Positions 1 through 10,759 of a stretch of DNA of 20,215 nucleotides are shown one piece after another. The stretch covers positions 1 through 20,215 of the forward strand of contig JAAAUF010000768.1 in the NCBI GenBank assembly GCA_015499985.1, read 5' to 3'. Position 1 is the stretch's first letter; each line of letters starts with the position of its first letter. The notes beneath the pieces were generated by a model, which worked only from the letters and a program-made list of their open reading frames with translations, searched no databases and had not been told where the DNA came from. This DNA is from Haplosporangium gracile (lineage: Eukaryota > Mortierellomycota > Mortierellomycetes > Mortierellales > Mortierellaceae). The translations under genes and the position numbers were made by a program.

Positions 1-34
1 CCCATCACTACCTTGGTAAAAAAAAAAAAAAAGG
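1..34. repeat. Edge copy of a dispersed repeat (17-mer + poly(A) + GG)
   Basis: The window opens with CCCATCACTACCTTGGT followed by 15 A and GG. The reverse complement of 13042-13070 reads the same 17-mer, then 10 A, then GG. The two copies are therefore inverted relative to each other, about 13 kb apart. Beyond the GG they diverge. A shared 17-mer with the same homopolymer behind it is very unlikely by chance in 20 kb, so this is probably the end of a repeat or transposon that extends left of the window. The family is not recognised. Confidence 0.7.
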
Positions 35-2118
35 CATGTTGGTATGAGTGGATAGTAAATGTGGAGAAAAGAAGAAAAAGATGGATGGCATGCATACATT
101 AGTCAAATTGAGTGCGAGGGAGAGGACTGATGGTCGACGCTTCCTCTCTTCCTCTTTTTCTCTCTCTATCTCTTCTATGGACTCTCTCGCGTATCTCTTT
201 GTCGCTGCAGAATATGAGAAGCATAATGCCAGGACGAGACCCTCGAACCAGTCAGGAACACACTCTCACTCCACTCTTACTCCAACTCCAGATGTGGTGT
301 TCCTCTCTCCTTTCCCTTCCAATACCCCAAACCCCTAACAGCAATCTTTAGCGATATGCGTCTCACCCACAGGGTTCGGATCTTGTCTCTTAAAATCAAA
401 CATAGCTCCCTCAAGAAGAGAGAAAGAGGAAGGAAGGAGGACTGATAGTCGATTATCCGAAAAAGAGAGTCTCGTCTTATTTATTTGTAATGTATCCGTG
501 GTTTTCGAGTTGTTAATAAAGAAAAGGAGAAAAGAAAGGTCGAAAAGAAGGAAAAAAAAAAGAAGTGGTCTCCAGGTTGGGTCTCGCACCTTGTTTCTCA
601 AACAGAAGGGTGGATCGTCATTATAAGACCAAAGTTCTTGAGTATTTGGGATCTGGAAGTAATCTCGGAAAGTCAATGAACCAAGATCCCTTTTTTTTCC
701 ATGATTCTCTTTTGTCCTACAGTGTACATGTAAAAGCGTTAATTTGATCTTATCACCTGTCTATCTACAAACAAAGGATGAATTTTGTTCATTTCTTTTT
801 TTTTGGCTGTTGCATGTGCATGCATGTAAGCATTGCTGACTAGTTTTTGTCAGCTCTGATTCGCTCTCTGGGAATGGTGGGGTGCGGGTAGGGGGCGGCG
901 TAAGACGAGTTACTGGTTGGTCGTTTCTTTATGAATACTGGTCGTGCCTCTTGCTCCTGTTTGTCCTTCCTACGGGGCTACGCCTTCCATCCCCGAATCC
1001 TTGTAGAAAATATATAGAAAAGAGAACTTGTATATGTTTTGGATAACGAGCCAGACCAAAAGAAAAGAATAAGAGAAGAAAGAAGTAGGAAGCAGAAAAG
1101 AAAGGAAGAAAGGTGTGGAAAAAAAAGACATATGGCTTGTAATTGAAAAATGATAAAAAAAAATAATGGCCAAACGCCCAAAAAGAAAGGAATGAAGATA
1201 TCGCCACTTTGTCACAAAAAGAGTAATAGTCAAGAGTAAAAAGAAAGGAGCGGGGCATGAAGTCAAGATAGAGACGGAGATAGGGTCAACAGGTGTCAAG
1301 AAAAAAAGTGTGGAGAAGAGAGAAAAAAAAAACAAAGTCGAGAGCAGCCAAAGGTAAAAGTGTGAGAAGACGAGGACAAGAGATAAGATAGCATCTTGCA
1401 AAAGTAAACGTAAAAAAATGGGAAAGAAAGGTGATTAGGGTGCGCACCGTCCAACACTCGGAATAACGTCGTTTACTTAGAAGGATGTGGAGCTGGGTTG
1501 GAACCTTGGCAAAGGGAGAGGAGGAAGGAGAGATACAGCAATGGGGAAAAGAGAAAGCCAGTGCCCAATTGCTGTCATAGTTGATATTGTGGTTGGTTAT
1601 CAGTGTTTGTTTTTTGATTGCTGTCCTCCCTCTCTATCTGAATGAATGAAGGACATGCATGTGTGGTCGGATAGTTGTGGGTTAATGGACAATGCTCAAC
1701 AGTCAGTCAGGACATCCAGACAAGGCGGGAATCGGCCGGGCTAGAAAAAGAAAAAGAAAAATTCAAAATTCAAAGGTCCGATCGGACACACTTTTTTTTT
1801 TATCACTCACTTATCCGTTCATCCCCTTTAACTATCTCGTACTCTTTTTTTTTTTTTTTTTTTCCTTGATGACCATGAACTACAAACCGGATGGCGATAG
1901 ACAAGGTTGTGTTGGGTTGTTCAATCAACGGATAATGAAGTGAGCATGAAGGGCGGGTGTGAACATGATGGAGATGTATTTTCTTTCTTGTTGTCAGGAT
2001 GCATTCGTATCTTACTATCGTTGATACTTGTTCATGCCTTCGTCGTTGCTGGTGCCTTGTGTTTGATGGTCATGGAAAGTCTTTGTCTGTGTTTTGACTG
2101 TTGTTTATCTGTTATGCG

Positions 2119-2144
2119 ACTTGACTTGACTTGACTTGACTTGA
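2119..2144. repeat. Short tandem repeat (ACTTG)5
   Basis: Five perfect tandem copies of ACTTG followed by A. It lies about 525 bp upstream of the glycogen synthase start. It is a simple microsatellite with no evident function. Confidence 0.9.
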
Positions 2145-2504
2145 AGGTGTTAAAGGAACAAAGGTTACAAAGCAATGAGCAATGGGAGAGAAAGAGAGAA
2201 AGGAGTAACGAATAAAAAGAGACATTTTGTCGAAGTGGGATTCGATGCGATCCATCGTGAAAGAAAACAGAGGCAGAAAAGCACAGACATTAAGAGGGTC
2301 GTCTACTACAGTACATACGTACGGATCGAGAAGAAGTGTTTCTATTCATGAATGATCATAAACTCAATTCAATCAGCCCGCGTATTGAGTAATCATCCTA
2401 TCACTCACTCATATCAGTTGTTGCATCCAACAGATCGAAAAGACTTTTTTTCTTCTTCTTAGACTCGCCTTTGAATAAAAAGTAGACCCACTTCCGCTCT
2501 TTTC

Positions 2505-2668
2505 CTCTTTTTCGTTTTTGTTTCTTCTTCTTCATCACTCTTCACTTTTCTTTCGCCTCTCCATCACTTTCTCTCATTCCCTCACCTTCTTCCTCTTCTC
2601 TCCTCGACACCTTCATTCCATTCCATTCCTTCTTCTCCCGTTCACTACAACAAAAAAAAAACCACAAT
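2505..2668 (+). promoter_or_regulatory. CT-rich 5' flank of the glycogen synthase gene
   Basis: The plus strand is dominated by C and T from about 2505 to 2640, followed by ACTACAACA and an A-run just before ACCACAATATG. Pyrimidine-rich tracts just upstream of the start are common in strongly expressed fungal genes. No clear TATA box was found close by, and the transcription start cannot be placed from sequence alone. Confidence 0.4.
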
Positions 2669-5600
2669 ATGACTACAGAGAAGCCCGCCCAGCCTAGGAA
2701 CGTCCACAAGCCTCTCCTCTTTGAGATTGCCTGGGAGGTCGCCAACAAAGGTAGGCCTTGGTGCTGTTATAAACGAGACAAAAAGAAAACAGCTGAAAAA
2801 GACAGACAATTAACAGACTCTTTTCTCTCTACTCATCTTTTCATCTAAATAGTCGGAGGTATTTACACGGTGCTGAAGTCAAAGGCACCCGTAACGTGCC
2901 ACGAATACGGCGACCGTTACACCATGATCGGCCCCCTCTCCTACAAGACCGCTCCTCTCGAGGTCGAGACTCTTGAGCCCGAGACCCCCGAGCTCCGTCT
3001 GACCCTCGAGTCGATGAAGGAGCGTGGTGTTAAGTTCCTGTACGGTCGTTGGCTGATCGAGGGTGCTCCCAAGGTTCTTTTGTTCGATACCGGATCGGTT
3101 TATCATAAGCTGGATGAGTGGAAGGGCGATCTCTGGAATGTTGCTGGGATCCCTTCTCCTCCAAACGATCATGAGACGAATGAGGCTATTCTCTTTGGAT
3201 ACCTTGTCGCCTGGTTCCTCGGCGAGGTAAGCTTGTTTGCTCTGTTACTTTTGTTTGCATGTTTTGTTTGTTAGTGAGGAAGTTTTTTTTTTTTTTGTTT
3301 TGGACATGGGATTGATTCGTTCAAAACAAGAACGCCAGCAATCACATACGAGAAAACAAAGAGAGGGAAAGAGAGTCGACATACAAGACACACACATATA
3401 CACAAACACACAAACCATAAACAAAAACAGCAACAACAACAACAACTACAACAATAGCGACGACAAAAAATACATACACACGCACTTTCACAACAGCGGG
3501 AGAAATACAGAGAAGAAAAAGAAAGGAAAAGAAACAGCAAGACAAACCACATCGGGGAGCATTGAAAGGGAGCCGGAAGGCATTACAAACAAAAAGCAGT
3601 GAAGAGGAAGTGGACAACACAATCACACAAGCACAGACAACAAGGAAGGAAGACAATCAACAATGAGGAAGACTTAGGGACTCTATCCGTGATCCATGAG
3701 AAAGACAAAACAGAAACCAAAGAGCCGCGATTCGTCGTCCTGCCGCCTTCCCCTCCTTCTCCTCACCTTCCCCCCTTCTCCGCTCCCCCACTCTGGTACT
3801 ATCCGCTACTTTAATTTGTTATCTTTTCTGACAAAAAAAAAAATGAATGTGCGTGCGTAACATTCTCAAAAGGATCGAGAAAACAAGGGTTCTTGGCTCT
3901 CACCGTGTTTCCCTTCGTGATTGTCTCTGCTACAGTGGAAAACAAGGATTGGTTTTCGGTGTTCCACCCCCAACAAAACAATAGCAACAACAACAATAGC
4001 AGCAACTTGTGATCAGTAAACACAAGCACACTCAAGAAGAGAGACTATTGAAGAGGGCGCCATACATAGGCGTGGTTCATGCGTGCTAAGACTTTCACTA
4101 GAGTTGAATCTACAAAGCTCCGTTTTCTTTCCTGTTTCTGTGGTTGTGATTGCCTGGAGATAAAGGACAAGAAAAAAAAAAAAAAAAAAGAGTCTAACGA
4201 CGAACTTCGAGTTTTTGACTAGTTCCCCATCATCATTATTTATTATTTTTATCTGTTGATGTCGACTGACGTTTACTTGCTCCTAAACTAACTACTGCTA
4301 TCACCGCCTCCTCAATCGTCGTTACAACCTACCCTTTAGTTCGTTGTCCATGAGCAAAAGTCTGCAGTGATTGCCCACTTTCATGAATGGCTTGCCGGAG
4401 TCGGTATCGCGCTCTGCCGCAAGCGTCACATCGACGTCACGACCATCTTTACTACCCACGCCACATTGCTCGGCCGTTACCTCTGCGCCGGTTCGGTCGA
4501 TTTCTACAATAACCTCCGCTCGTTCGATGTCGACCACGAGGCCGGCAAGCGTGGCATCTACCACCGCTACTGCATCGAACGTGCTGCTACGCATTGCTGT
4601 GATGTCTTTACGACCGTCTCTCACATCACCGCCTACGAGGCCGAGCATCTCTTGAAGCGCAAGCCCGACGGTGTCCTGCCCAACGGTTTGAACGTCGTCA
4701 AGTTCTCGGCCATGCACGAGTTCCAGAACTTGCATGCCGTCTCCAAGGAGCGCATTCATAACTTTATCCGGGGTCACTTTTATGGTCATTACGACTTTGA
4801 TCTCGAGAACACACTTTACTTTTTCACTGCCGGTCGTTATGAATACCGTAACAAGGGTCTGGACATGTTCATCGAGTCCCTCCAACGTAAGACTTGACCC
4901 AATTGTACACGTTGGCCCTCTAATGGCTCCTTTTCTTTTACTTTTCTGCTTCCGATACTTTTTTTGTGTATGTGTGTGTGTTACACATCTGGGGATGACA
5001 AGGAAGGAGCAGCGGACTAACAAGTTTGCTTTTACTTATCACCAAAAAAAAAATAGGTTTGAACGAAAAGTTGAAAGCTGCTGGCTCGAACATGACAGTG
5101 GTCGCCTTTATCATTACCCCTGCCGAGACGCACTCATTCACCGTTGAGACCTTGAAGGGTCAGGCTGTCGTCAAGCAGTTGAAGGAGACTGTCTCTGACA
5201 TTGCCAAGCGTATGGAGACCCGTCTCTTTGAGAAGGCCGCTCGGTAAGTGCAACATTTTTTTGTTTGTGAAAATGCATGCATGATTGATCAACATATGCC
5301 TACTTATACCCATATGCTCTTCTAACGTATGCCTTCTCTTATCTTTGATACCTTACTGCATAAATCCAATTAGTGGTGGAGATGTGAACTCGACCGAGTT
5401 CTTGACAAGCGAGGACCAGATTTTGCTCAAGCGCCGCACATTCGCCCTTAAGCGGTCCACCCTCCCTCCCATTGTCACCCACAACATGGCCGACGACAGC
5501 AAGGACCCCGTCCTGAACCAGCTCCGTCGTCTCTCGCTCTTCAACCACCCCTCGGACCGCGTCAAGGTCGTCTTCCATCCTGAGTTCCTTAACTCCAACA

Positions 5601-6475
5601 ATCCCCTTTTCGGACTCGACTATGAGGAGTTTGTTCGTGGATGCCATTTGGGAGTCTTCCCTTCGTACTATGAGCCTTGGGGTTATACCCCTGCTGAATG
5701 CACCGTTATGGGCGTCCCGTCCATCACGACCAACTTGTCGGGATTCGGGTGCTTTATGGATGATAACATTGTGGACTCGTCCGAGTATGGAATCTATATT
5801 GTAGACCGCAGGATGAAGTCTGTTGAGGAGTCTATCCAGCAGCTCTCGGACCAGATGTTGATGTTCTGTAACAAGTCTCGTCGTCAACGTATCAACCAAC
5901 GTAACCGGACAGAACGACTTTCGGATCTTTTGGATTGGAAGCGCATGGGACTCGAGTACATCAAGGCGCGTCAGTTGGCCCTCCGAAGAGCGTACCCTGA
6001 TTCGTTCGATGATGATTACTTCGGAGCCGCTGATGAGTCTGACGAGCTCCAGCCACGTGCCAAGGTTCCTAACCCCCGCTCCGCGCCCGGATCTCCACGT
6101 ATTCGTACCCCCCTCGAAGGCGCCGACAACGAGTTGACGTTCGCCAACATGTCGATCTCAGACCGTGAAAAGTACCTCTCCTACAAGATGCAAGGCCACG
6201 AGAACGACGACGACGAGTCCGATCTTCAGATCCGCATCCCCTTCCGTCGTCCATCTCAGTCTGCTCAAGAGGCTGCTTTCTTGGAAGGACATTTCACACC
6301 TTCGAAGGAGGAAGTAACGGCGGCTAAGGATTATATTTCGGCTGTCGGTGTTGCGGCGGCACAGGCGCAGTACAAGGATAAGATGAATGGCGAGAATGGA
6401 ATCTATGGGTCTGCGACCGCTACCTCCAGTGGGAGCAGTGCTGTTGTCGGCGGCAAGAAGGGTTACAAGCAGTAA
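2669..6475 (+). CDS. GSY1: Glycogen [starch] synthase (GT3 family), five exons, 763 aa
   Basis: Transfers glucose from UDP-glucose to the non-reducing ends of glycogen in the cytosol, extending chains primed by glycogenin. Exons: 2669-2750, 2853-3226, 4340-4886, 5057-5243 and 5374-6475; all junctions are GT-AG and keep phase. Residues 18-34 read [17 protein letters not shown], the family N-terminal nucleotide-sugar loop. FHEWLAG is at 166-172. The GT3 E-X7-E catalytic pair is in [10 protein letters not shown] (E497, E505). The arginine cluster R566, R567, R569, R573, R575, R578 has the same spacing as the glucose-6-phosphate-sensing helix of yeast Gsy2. The tail carries RSAPGSPR (S633, S637), matching yeast inhibitory phosphosites S650/S654, so both allosteric and phosphorylation control look intact. 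The length suits the family (yeast about 705), with an extra Ala/Ser/Gly-rich end. Codons favour C-ending forms, suggesting high expression. Whether it matches yeast GSY1 or GSY2 cannot be decided; the symbol is nominal. Confidence 0.96.
3227..4339 (+). other. Oversized intron 2 of glycogen synthase (1113 bp)
   Basis: Donor GTAAGC follows the codons for FLGE, and acceptor TTTAG precedes [20 protein letters not shown]. The phase is 0 on both sides, so the join is well supported. It is several times longer than the other introns here (about 100-490 bp). It is filled with low-complexity DNA: AC-rich runs near 3390-3415, CAA repeats at about 3429-3460 and 3970-4007, and an A-run near 4171-4188. 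The short open frames inside are low complexity and show no family similarity. Confidence 0.85.
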
Positions 6476-6857
6476 TCTTTAAAAGGTTTTTTTTCTTTTC
6501 GAGTTTTTTTTTTTTTTTAGAATCTACCTATCCTGCATCTCGCGATTTGCATTTCTCCTTTTCCATTCTTCGTCACTTTTTACTTTTGTCTTTACATACA
6601 CCTAAAATAACAAAAAACTCAAAACGTTTGTATATTAAATAAACACAAAAATTTCTGCACTTGAAGTGTCAATGTCATGTTCTTGCAAGCTACTTACTCG
6701 CCAGGAACGACGAACAACATAAGGGAAAAAAGAGGGAAAAAAAGACAAAGATCATGGGAATCGCGAAATAATCGTGATAATAGTACATTGTAATGGTTCT
6801 GTCTGTCTCGTTTGCTAATTGGTAGGTTATCCAGTAATAATGAGGAAGAAGGATCTT
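6476..6857. terminator. Convergent 3' regions of glycogen synthase and TOM40
   Basis: The two stop codons face each other 382 bp apart. T-rich tracts follow the glycogen synthase stop, and a consensus AATAAA poly(A) signal lies at 6638-6643 on the plus strand, about 165 nt after the stop. No canonical AATAAA was found for TOM40 on the minus strand. The two 3' UTRs may overlap, as is common for convergent fungal genes. Confidence 0.55.
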
Positions 6858-8988
6858 CTAGACCTCCCACATCATACCAACACCGAATCGGCTCTGACCC
6901 TACGACACATTTACATCAAAACAAGGACATTTCAACGGTTCAAAGAAGCAGAAGTTAGTTCCTCCGTCGATCTAAACAATAGCGTTTGGCACCAAAAAAA
7001 TAACATCGAATAAAAGAACCAAACTACAACGTAAGCAAGCAAACGTCCTATCCTTCAAAACTTACCTTGCCGTGATCCATCTCGCCACTAATAAGGAACG
7101 AAAAGCCTGGAACAATCTTCTCCTCCAACACAGCCGCAACCTTGCCCGTCGTATCCACTTGCCCTCTGAAAGTAGACCTCCGGAACTCAAACTTACCCCC
7201 CACCGTCGCCACCGCATCCCGTCTATCTCCCGCGGTCACCAACTGAATCTCTGTCCCGAAATCAACCTTCTCCGAGTACCGCAAGTAATAGCTTGCCTGC
7301 AGAGCCCCAAAGCCCTGATAGGTCGCTGTGGCGATGTAGTCGTTCCCAGTGTACTTTGCAACATAAGAGTATGTGGTTTCGGCCTGTTGCGGGGTTGGGC
7401 GTTGGTGGACGGCTTCTGCGCCGAGGGCGAGGTGAGGGGTGATGGATTGTAAGTAGGAGGCGATGAGGATTCCGGTGCCCTCTACGGGTGAGGGGTTGAC
7501 GCCCTTGAGGTTTAGGTTAAAGTCCTGACCGTTGTAGTCTTGCTCTACCTGTAACATCGAGTGTCCTGGTGTCGTTGAAAGCTGATGAGGGGGAGGGGGG
7601 TTTGGTGTGGATGACATAAAAAAAGGTGTCCGGTTAGGTACAAATCCATGGTTCGCAAACGGTCAAAAATCATGCAAAAAGCATTTTGATCGTCGACTCG
7701 ACCGTGAGTCCTTTTCTTTGGAAATGAAAACATATAAATGAGAATGACCCCATCCCCACTCTATAATGTCCATATCAAAATCTTGACTGACTGAATGTAT
7801 CTTGTTTTTTCCCAGAATCGCTCGCTGTGAACTTTACCTGCGACTGTACTTTGGAGACGTTAGTGTTGCTCCATGCATAGTTGGCTCTTGCCTGGACATT
7901 CCCATCCGTATCCAAGTTCCCCGACAAGAACGACTAAACCACACGTAGGAAAAGCAAGTAAATATTCAAAGATTCGTTAATATCTCACCGACGAAATTGC
8001 ATTCGAGAGAGAGAGGGGAGAATCTTGGCACCCATCATTCTTCAGAGCTGGATATCGGTCGACATCCTGCCTTAAGAAAACCACACCAGAACGAAACAGT
8101 CCAGTCCAGAATAGAAAGAGGCAAAGTACCTGTTGACCAATAAAGGCGGTGCCAAAGTTGTAGGTGGAAGGAGCACCGGCGGTACCCATGGCAAAGGAGT
8201 GTGTGACCTGGAAGTTGGGTGTCAAGACCTTGGTGATGTCGCACCGTGCTCCGTCAAAGACATGGTTCGTCAAAAACGTGTCTATTTCATAGAAAGAAAG
8301 TATTGCCGGAAAATGACGACAACAGGGTGTGAAAAGTGGTTGGTTTAGGTAATTTTTCGTGAGTGTCTTGAAGAAAGAGAGAAGAAAAAAAAACATCCAA
8401 GGTTTCAGAGGAACTTCCAATTGCAGCGACATTTTGTTGCTGTGAGAGAGCTTTATGTGAGGGTGAAGGGCGTTTCGTTGTTTTTTATGTAGTGTTTGCT
8501 GATCCCGACCTTGTCCATTCATTTCATTTCCTGTGTAAGTCTCTTCCATTTGCAGTCAAAAAACAAGGGATGTAGTTCTTTTCGACAGAGGCGTCGTAAT
8601 TCCTGAAAAGTGATCCTTTGCGTCCTTTTTTTTTTTTCTGCTTTTGACTCCAAGGGCGGGTCGTCGTATACAGATGTTTCGTTGAATATACAAAGACTCC
8701 TAGTACAATTCTTTGCTCTCCACTTCCTTGCCCCTTCCACTTCTTCCTCCTTCAGCTCTCCAAGTGCTTACTCTTGAGTTCCCGGCTGGCGCCTTCAAAG
8801 GTTCCTGGATTCGGCAATTTCAAACTATCCCGGAAGCGGTTCACTTTCGCAAACGCCTCTTTGACCTGCTCCACCAGCCCTCCTGCTGAAGACGTGGTCG
8901 GTTTAGAAGGTGTGAAGTCAACAGCGGGGGGTACCGCTGTGTGTGGGTTGTATCCAAAGGGTGTCGTTGTCTTGAGCGGGGATGTCAT
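6858..8988 (-). CDS. TOM40: Tom40, mitochondrial outer-membrane import channel, five exons, 338 aa
   Basis: Beta-barrel channel of the TOM complex, through which nearly all nucleus-encoded precursors enter mitochondria. Exons in transcript order: 8988-8772, 8281-8130, 7933-7838, 7581-7066 and 6893-6858; introns are GT-AG and phases close exactly (1017 nt with stop). The N-terminus (about residues 1-45) is Pro/Ser/Thr-rich and probably cytosolic. Family landmarks follow: FLTNHVFDGARCDITK with FQVTHSFAMG just after (about 75-105), then YNFGTAF, GNLDTDGNV, PGHSMLQVEQDY (about 160) and the barrel strands. The last exon encodes only SRFGVGMMWEV, which fits the C-terminal beta-signal (polar-x-G-x-x-hydrophobic-x-hydrophobic) recognised by the SAM complex. 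Intron 1 is 490 bp. ATG at 8988 is chosen because it opens the only long N-terminal exon and joins in phase to the conserved KNTFLTN segment. The length is normal for fungal Tom40. Confidence 0.93.
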
Positions 8989-9484
8989 TTCCTTGGTTGT
9001 GTGTTTGGTGTGTGTGGGTTTGTGTGAATGAGAAAAGGAAGGGAAGGAGAAAAAAGAAGGTTGATCAGTGAAGAGGGAATAAGGAAAAAGGGAAGAAAAG
9101 GAATATCCAGAAGGGTTCGAACGTCGGTTGTGTTCAGTGGCAAAATCAGAGCGCGGAAAAAAAGGAAGACGAAGGGGACTGCGATTTTGACCAGGAAGGG
9201 AATTCTTTCCTCGTGGGGGGACAAGAACGTCACTCGCATGGGAATATGGGATATGTAGTTGTCTGTCGGTACTCCTATTGATGTCATGGATGCCTACTAA
9301 TAGACTCTCTTTACCCGGTCAACCTATTAGCTTCTTCTACTTTTTCTTCTTTTTATACGTTAATTTTTATTTGTATATGATATGAGACGGAAATAGTGAT
9401 TTACAAGAGAAGAGATGAGGAGAGAGATCTTCTGGAAAAAAAAAAGAAGAGCAAGATGTTGAGATAAAAGAGGATCTTCTATTC
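8989..9484. promoter_or_regulatory. TOM40 upstream region and 3' flank of the next gene
   Basis: No gene is seen. Just upstream of TOM40 the minus strand is pyrimidine-rich (plus-strand GGAAGGGAAGGAGAAAA around 9037), like the flank of glycogen synthase. At the far end, TTTATT at 9366-9371 is an AATAAA poly(A) signal on the minus strand, about 115 nt past the stop of the unknown gene at 9485. Confidence 0.45.
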
Positions 9485-10229
9485 CTATGGGCGGGCCTGC
9501 TGCTCGGTGGGGACAGAGACAGAGACAACAACATCTTCGAGCTCAACCTCACGACCAGCCTCATCCCGACGCTTGGTCTCGGCCGCAGCCTGCTGTGCAT
9601 GCTCATTGACATCGTCCCGCTCATAAAATACCTCCTTGACCATATCCAGATACGACTTGATCGGCACCTCTGACCACTTCTTCTCCAGCGCAGGCGCAAT
9701 ATCACCCAGACACACTCCCGATCTGGCATACATCCTGTACAATGGCTCAATCTCGGCATCAATCTTAGGTTGTTCAGGTCGAATCTCCAAACGGTACCGT
9801 TCCAGTGTAGGATCAGACTGGTAGAACGATTGGTAGTACTGCAACCATGTCAGGTCTGGGTTGGGGACGGGGAGGAGATCAAAGACGAGGTCGAGGGGTT
9901 CTGAAGGTCGGTCGTGGAAGAGGACGGCTTGAACGACTTTCGAGGGGCCAACGGTCTTGAACCATTCGAGGATTTCAGCCTTTGTACCGAGGAAGACGAA
10001 GGTTGAGGTGTGGCCGAGCGAAAGCGAGATCTTGTTGCCGAGCATTGGGGGTGTCACAATCCTCTTGTCTCCTGGGAAGTCGCCTAGTAGTTGTAAGGAG
10101 AGAGAGTAGCGAGGTTAGTTAGCTTGATTGCAAGACTGATAGCGGTTCAAAAAACAACGAAATGGAGTCATGAGTGAGAAAAGAGTGAATATATGTACCC
10201 ATGGCGTATCCGTAGTTGAATGAAGGCAT
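9485..10229 (-). CDS. Protein of unknown function, two exons, 209 aa
   Basis: Not recognised as a member of a named family. Exon 1 is 10229-10199 (MPSFNYGYAM plus one base) and exon 2 is 10083-9485; the 115-bp intron has donor GTACAT and acceptor CTAG, and the phase joins as G-DFPGDKRIV. The protein is globular, with no signal peptide or membrane segment. Residues about 10-75 hold NKISLSLGHTSTFVFLG and a hydrophobic VVQAVLFHDRP strand, with DLVFDLLPVPNPDLTW next. The middle is aromatic-rich (LQYYQSFYQ). The tail (about 170-209) is Glu/Arg/Gln-rich and charged, probably disordered or helical. Base composition and codon use look like the neighbouring real genes. The non-consensus donor is the weakest point; starting instead at an internal Met in exon 2 would remove about 20 residues. 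Divergent from IWS1, with which it may share a promoter. Confidence 0.72.
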
Positions 10230-10759
10230 CGTTTAATTGCTTATGTGTTGCTGTTGGATGGTGTTGCTGTTGCTGTTGTCGAGCTTGTTTTGTTGCTGTG
10301 AGTGAGTAAGAAGAGTGAAAGAAGAGTGAGTTGCCAAGAAAGGTGTGATGAAAGGAAGGATTGAGAATGAAAGAAGTAATGCTTGTTGAGACACTTGTTG
10401 TCGCAATAAATAGCAAACGTGTGTCTTACCTGACCTTCTCGACTGTTGCATCCTTCCAAACCCCGGCAATTTTTCCAGTCGACAAAAAAAAAAAAAAAAG
10501 CTCATTGTGACTGCTCTCATATAGTAGCCTCACAAGCCACCTTCTTTCTGACGGGGCTCCTGCGAGGTTATTCGTGTTCAAGAGGGAACAAGGGCACTGA
10601 AACCAAAGCTTCTTGTCACATTGCCCTCTTTCTCCTTTCCTTACAATACACAATCAACACACAACCAACACAACCAACACGACAAACACAACACACACAT
10701 CACACACATCACACATAATCAATACACACACAACCAACAAAAGCACAACTAACAACACA
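10230..10759. promoter_or_regulatory. Divergent promoter between the unknown gene and IWS1
   Basis: 530 bp without a gene. On the left, the 5' leader of the minus-strand gene contains CAACAG/CAACAA repeats (read on the minus strand, about 10245-10295). In the middle is a poly(A) run at about 10483-10499. On the right, about 10640-10759 is an almost T-free CA-rich leader made of CACAAC/ACACAT units running straight into the IWS1 ATG. Unstructured CA/CAA-rich leaders are typical of efficiently translated fungal mRNAs. No confident TATA box was found. Confidence 0.5.

Larger units (their letters stand above)
35..2668. other. Long gene-poor region upstream of glycogen synthase
   Basis: No convincing coding region is visible. 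The open frames here are low-complexity translations of purine-rich (about 1010-1420) or T-rich stretches, and none resembles a known family. Visible structure: alternating GCATGT/TGCATG repeats near 810-830, a strongly purine-rich plus strand between about 1010 and 1420, a poly(T) run at about 1845-1863, five tandem ACTTG units at 2119-2143, and a pyrimidine-rich stretch at about 2505-2640 that leads to the glycogen synthase start. The right third is presumably the promoter and 5' UTR of that gene. An unannotated non-coding RNA cannot be excluded. Confidence 0.6.

Noticed and set aside
929..1401. Minus-strand open frames of up to 143 codons, Phe/Leu/Ser-rich, looking like membrane proteins
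   Set aside because: They are translations of the purine-rich plus strand; composition is low complexity, with no conserved motif and no start or splice context.
3237..3656. Open frames inside glycogen synthase intron 2 on both strands
   Set aside because: They consist of AC and CAA repeats and lie inside an intron supported by phase and by conservation on both sides.
4250..4290. TGATG...CTGA resembling C/D snoRNA boxes in glycogen synthase intron 2
   Set aside because: The boxes are too close together and lack a flanking terminal stem.
4322..5023. 233-codon minus-strand open frame
   Set aside because: It is the antisense of glycogen synthase exon 3 and follows that gene's codon bias; no family similarity.
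5339..5899. 186-codon minus-strand open frame
   Set aside because: Antisense shadow of glycogen synthase exon 5.
7974..8050. Possible extra Tom40 exon in the third intron region
   Set aside because: Joining FIGQQ directly to SFLSGNLDTDG keeps phase and matches the family without an insertion.
9110..9130. GGTTCGAAC resembling a tRNA T-loop
   Set aside because: No matching acceptor stem, D-arm or anticodon arm around it; no tRNA was found anywhere in the window.
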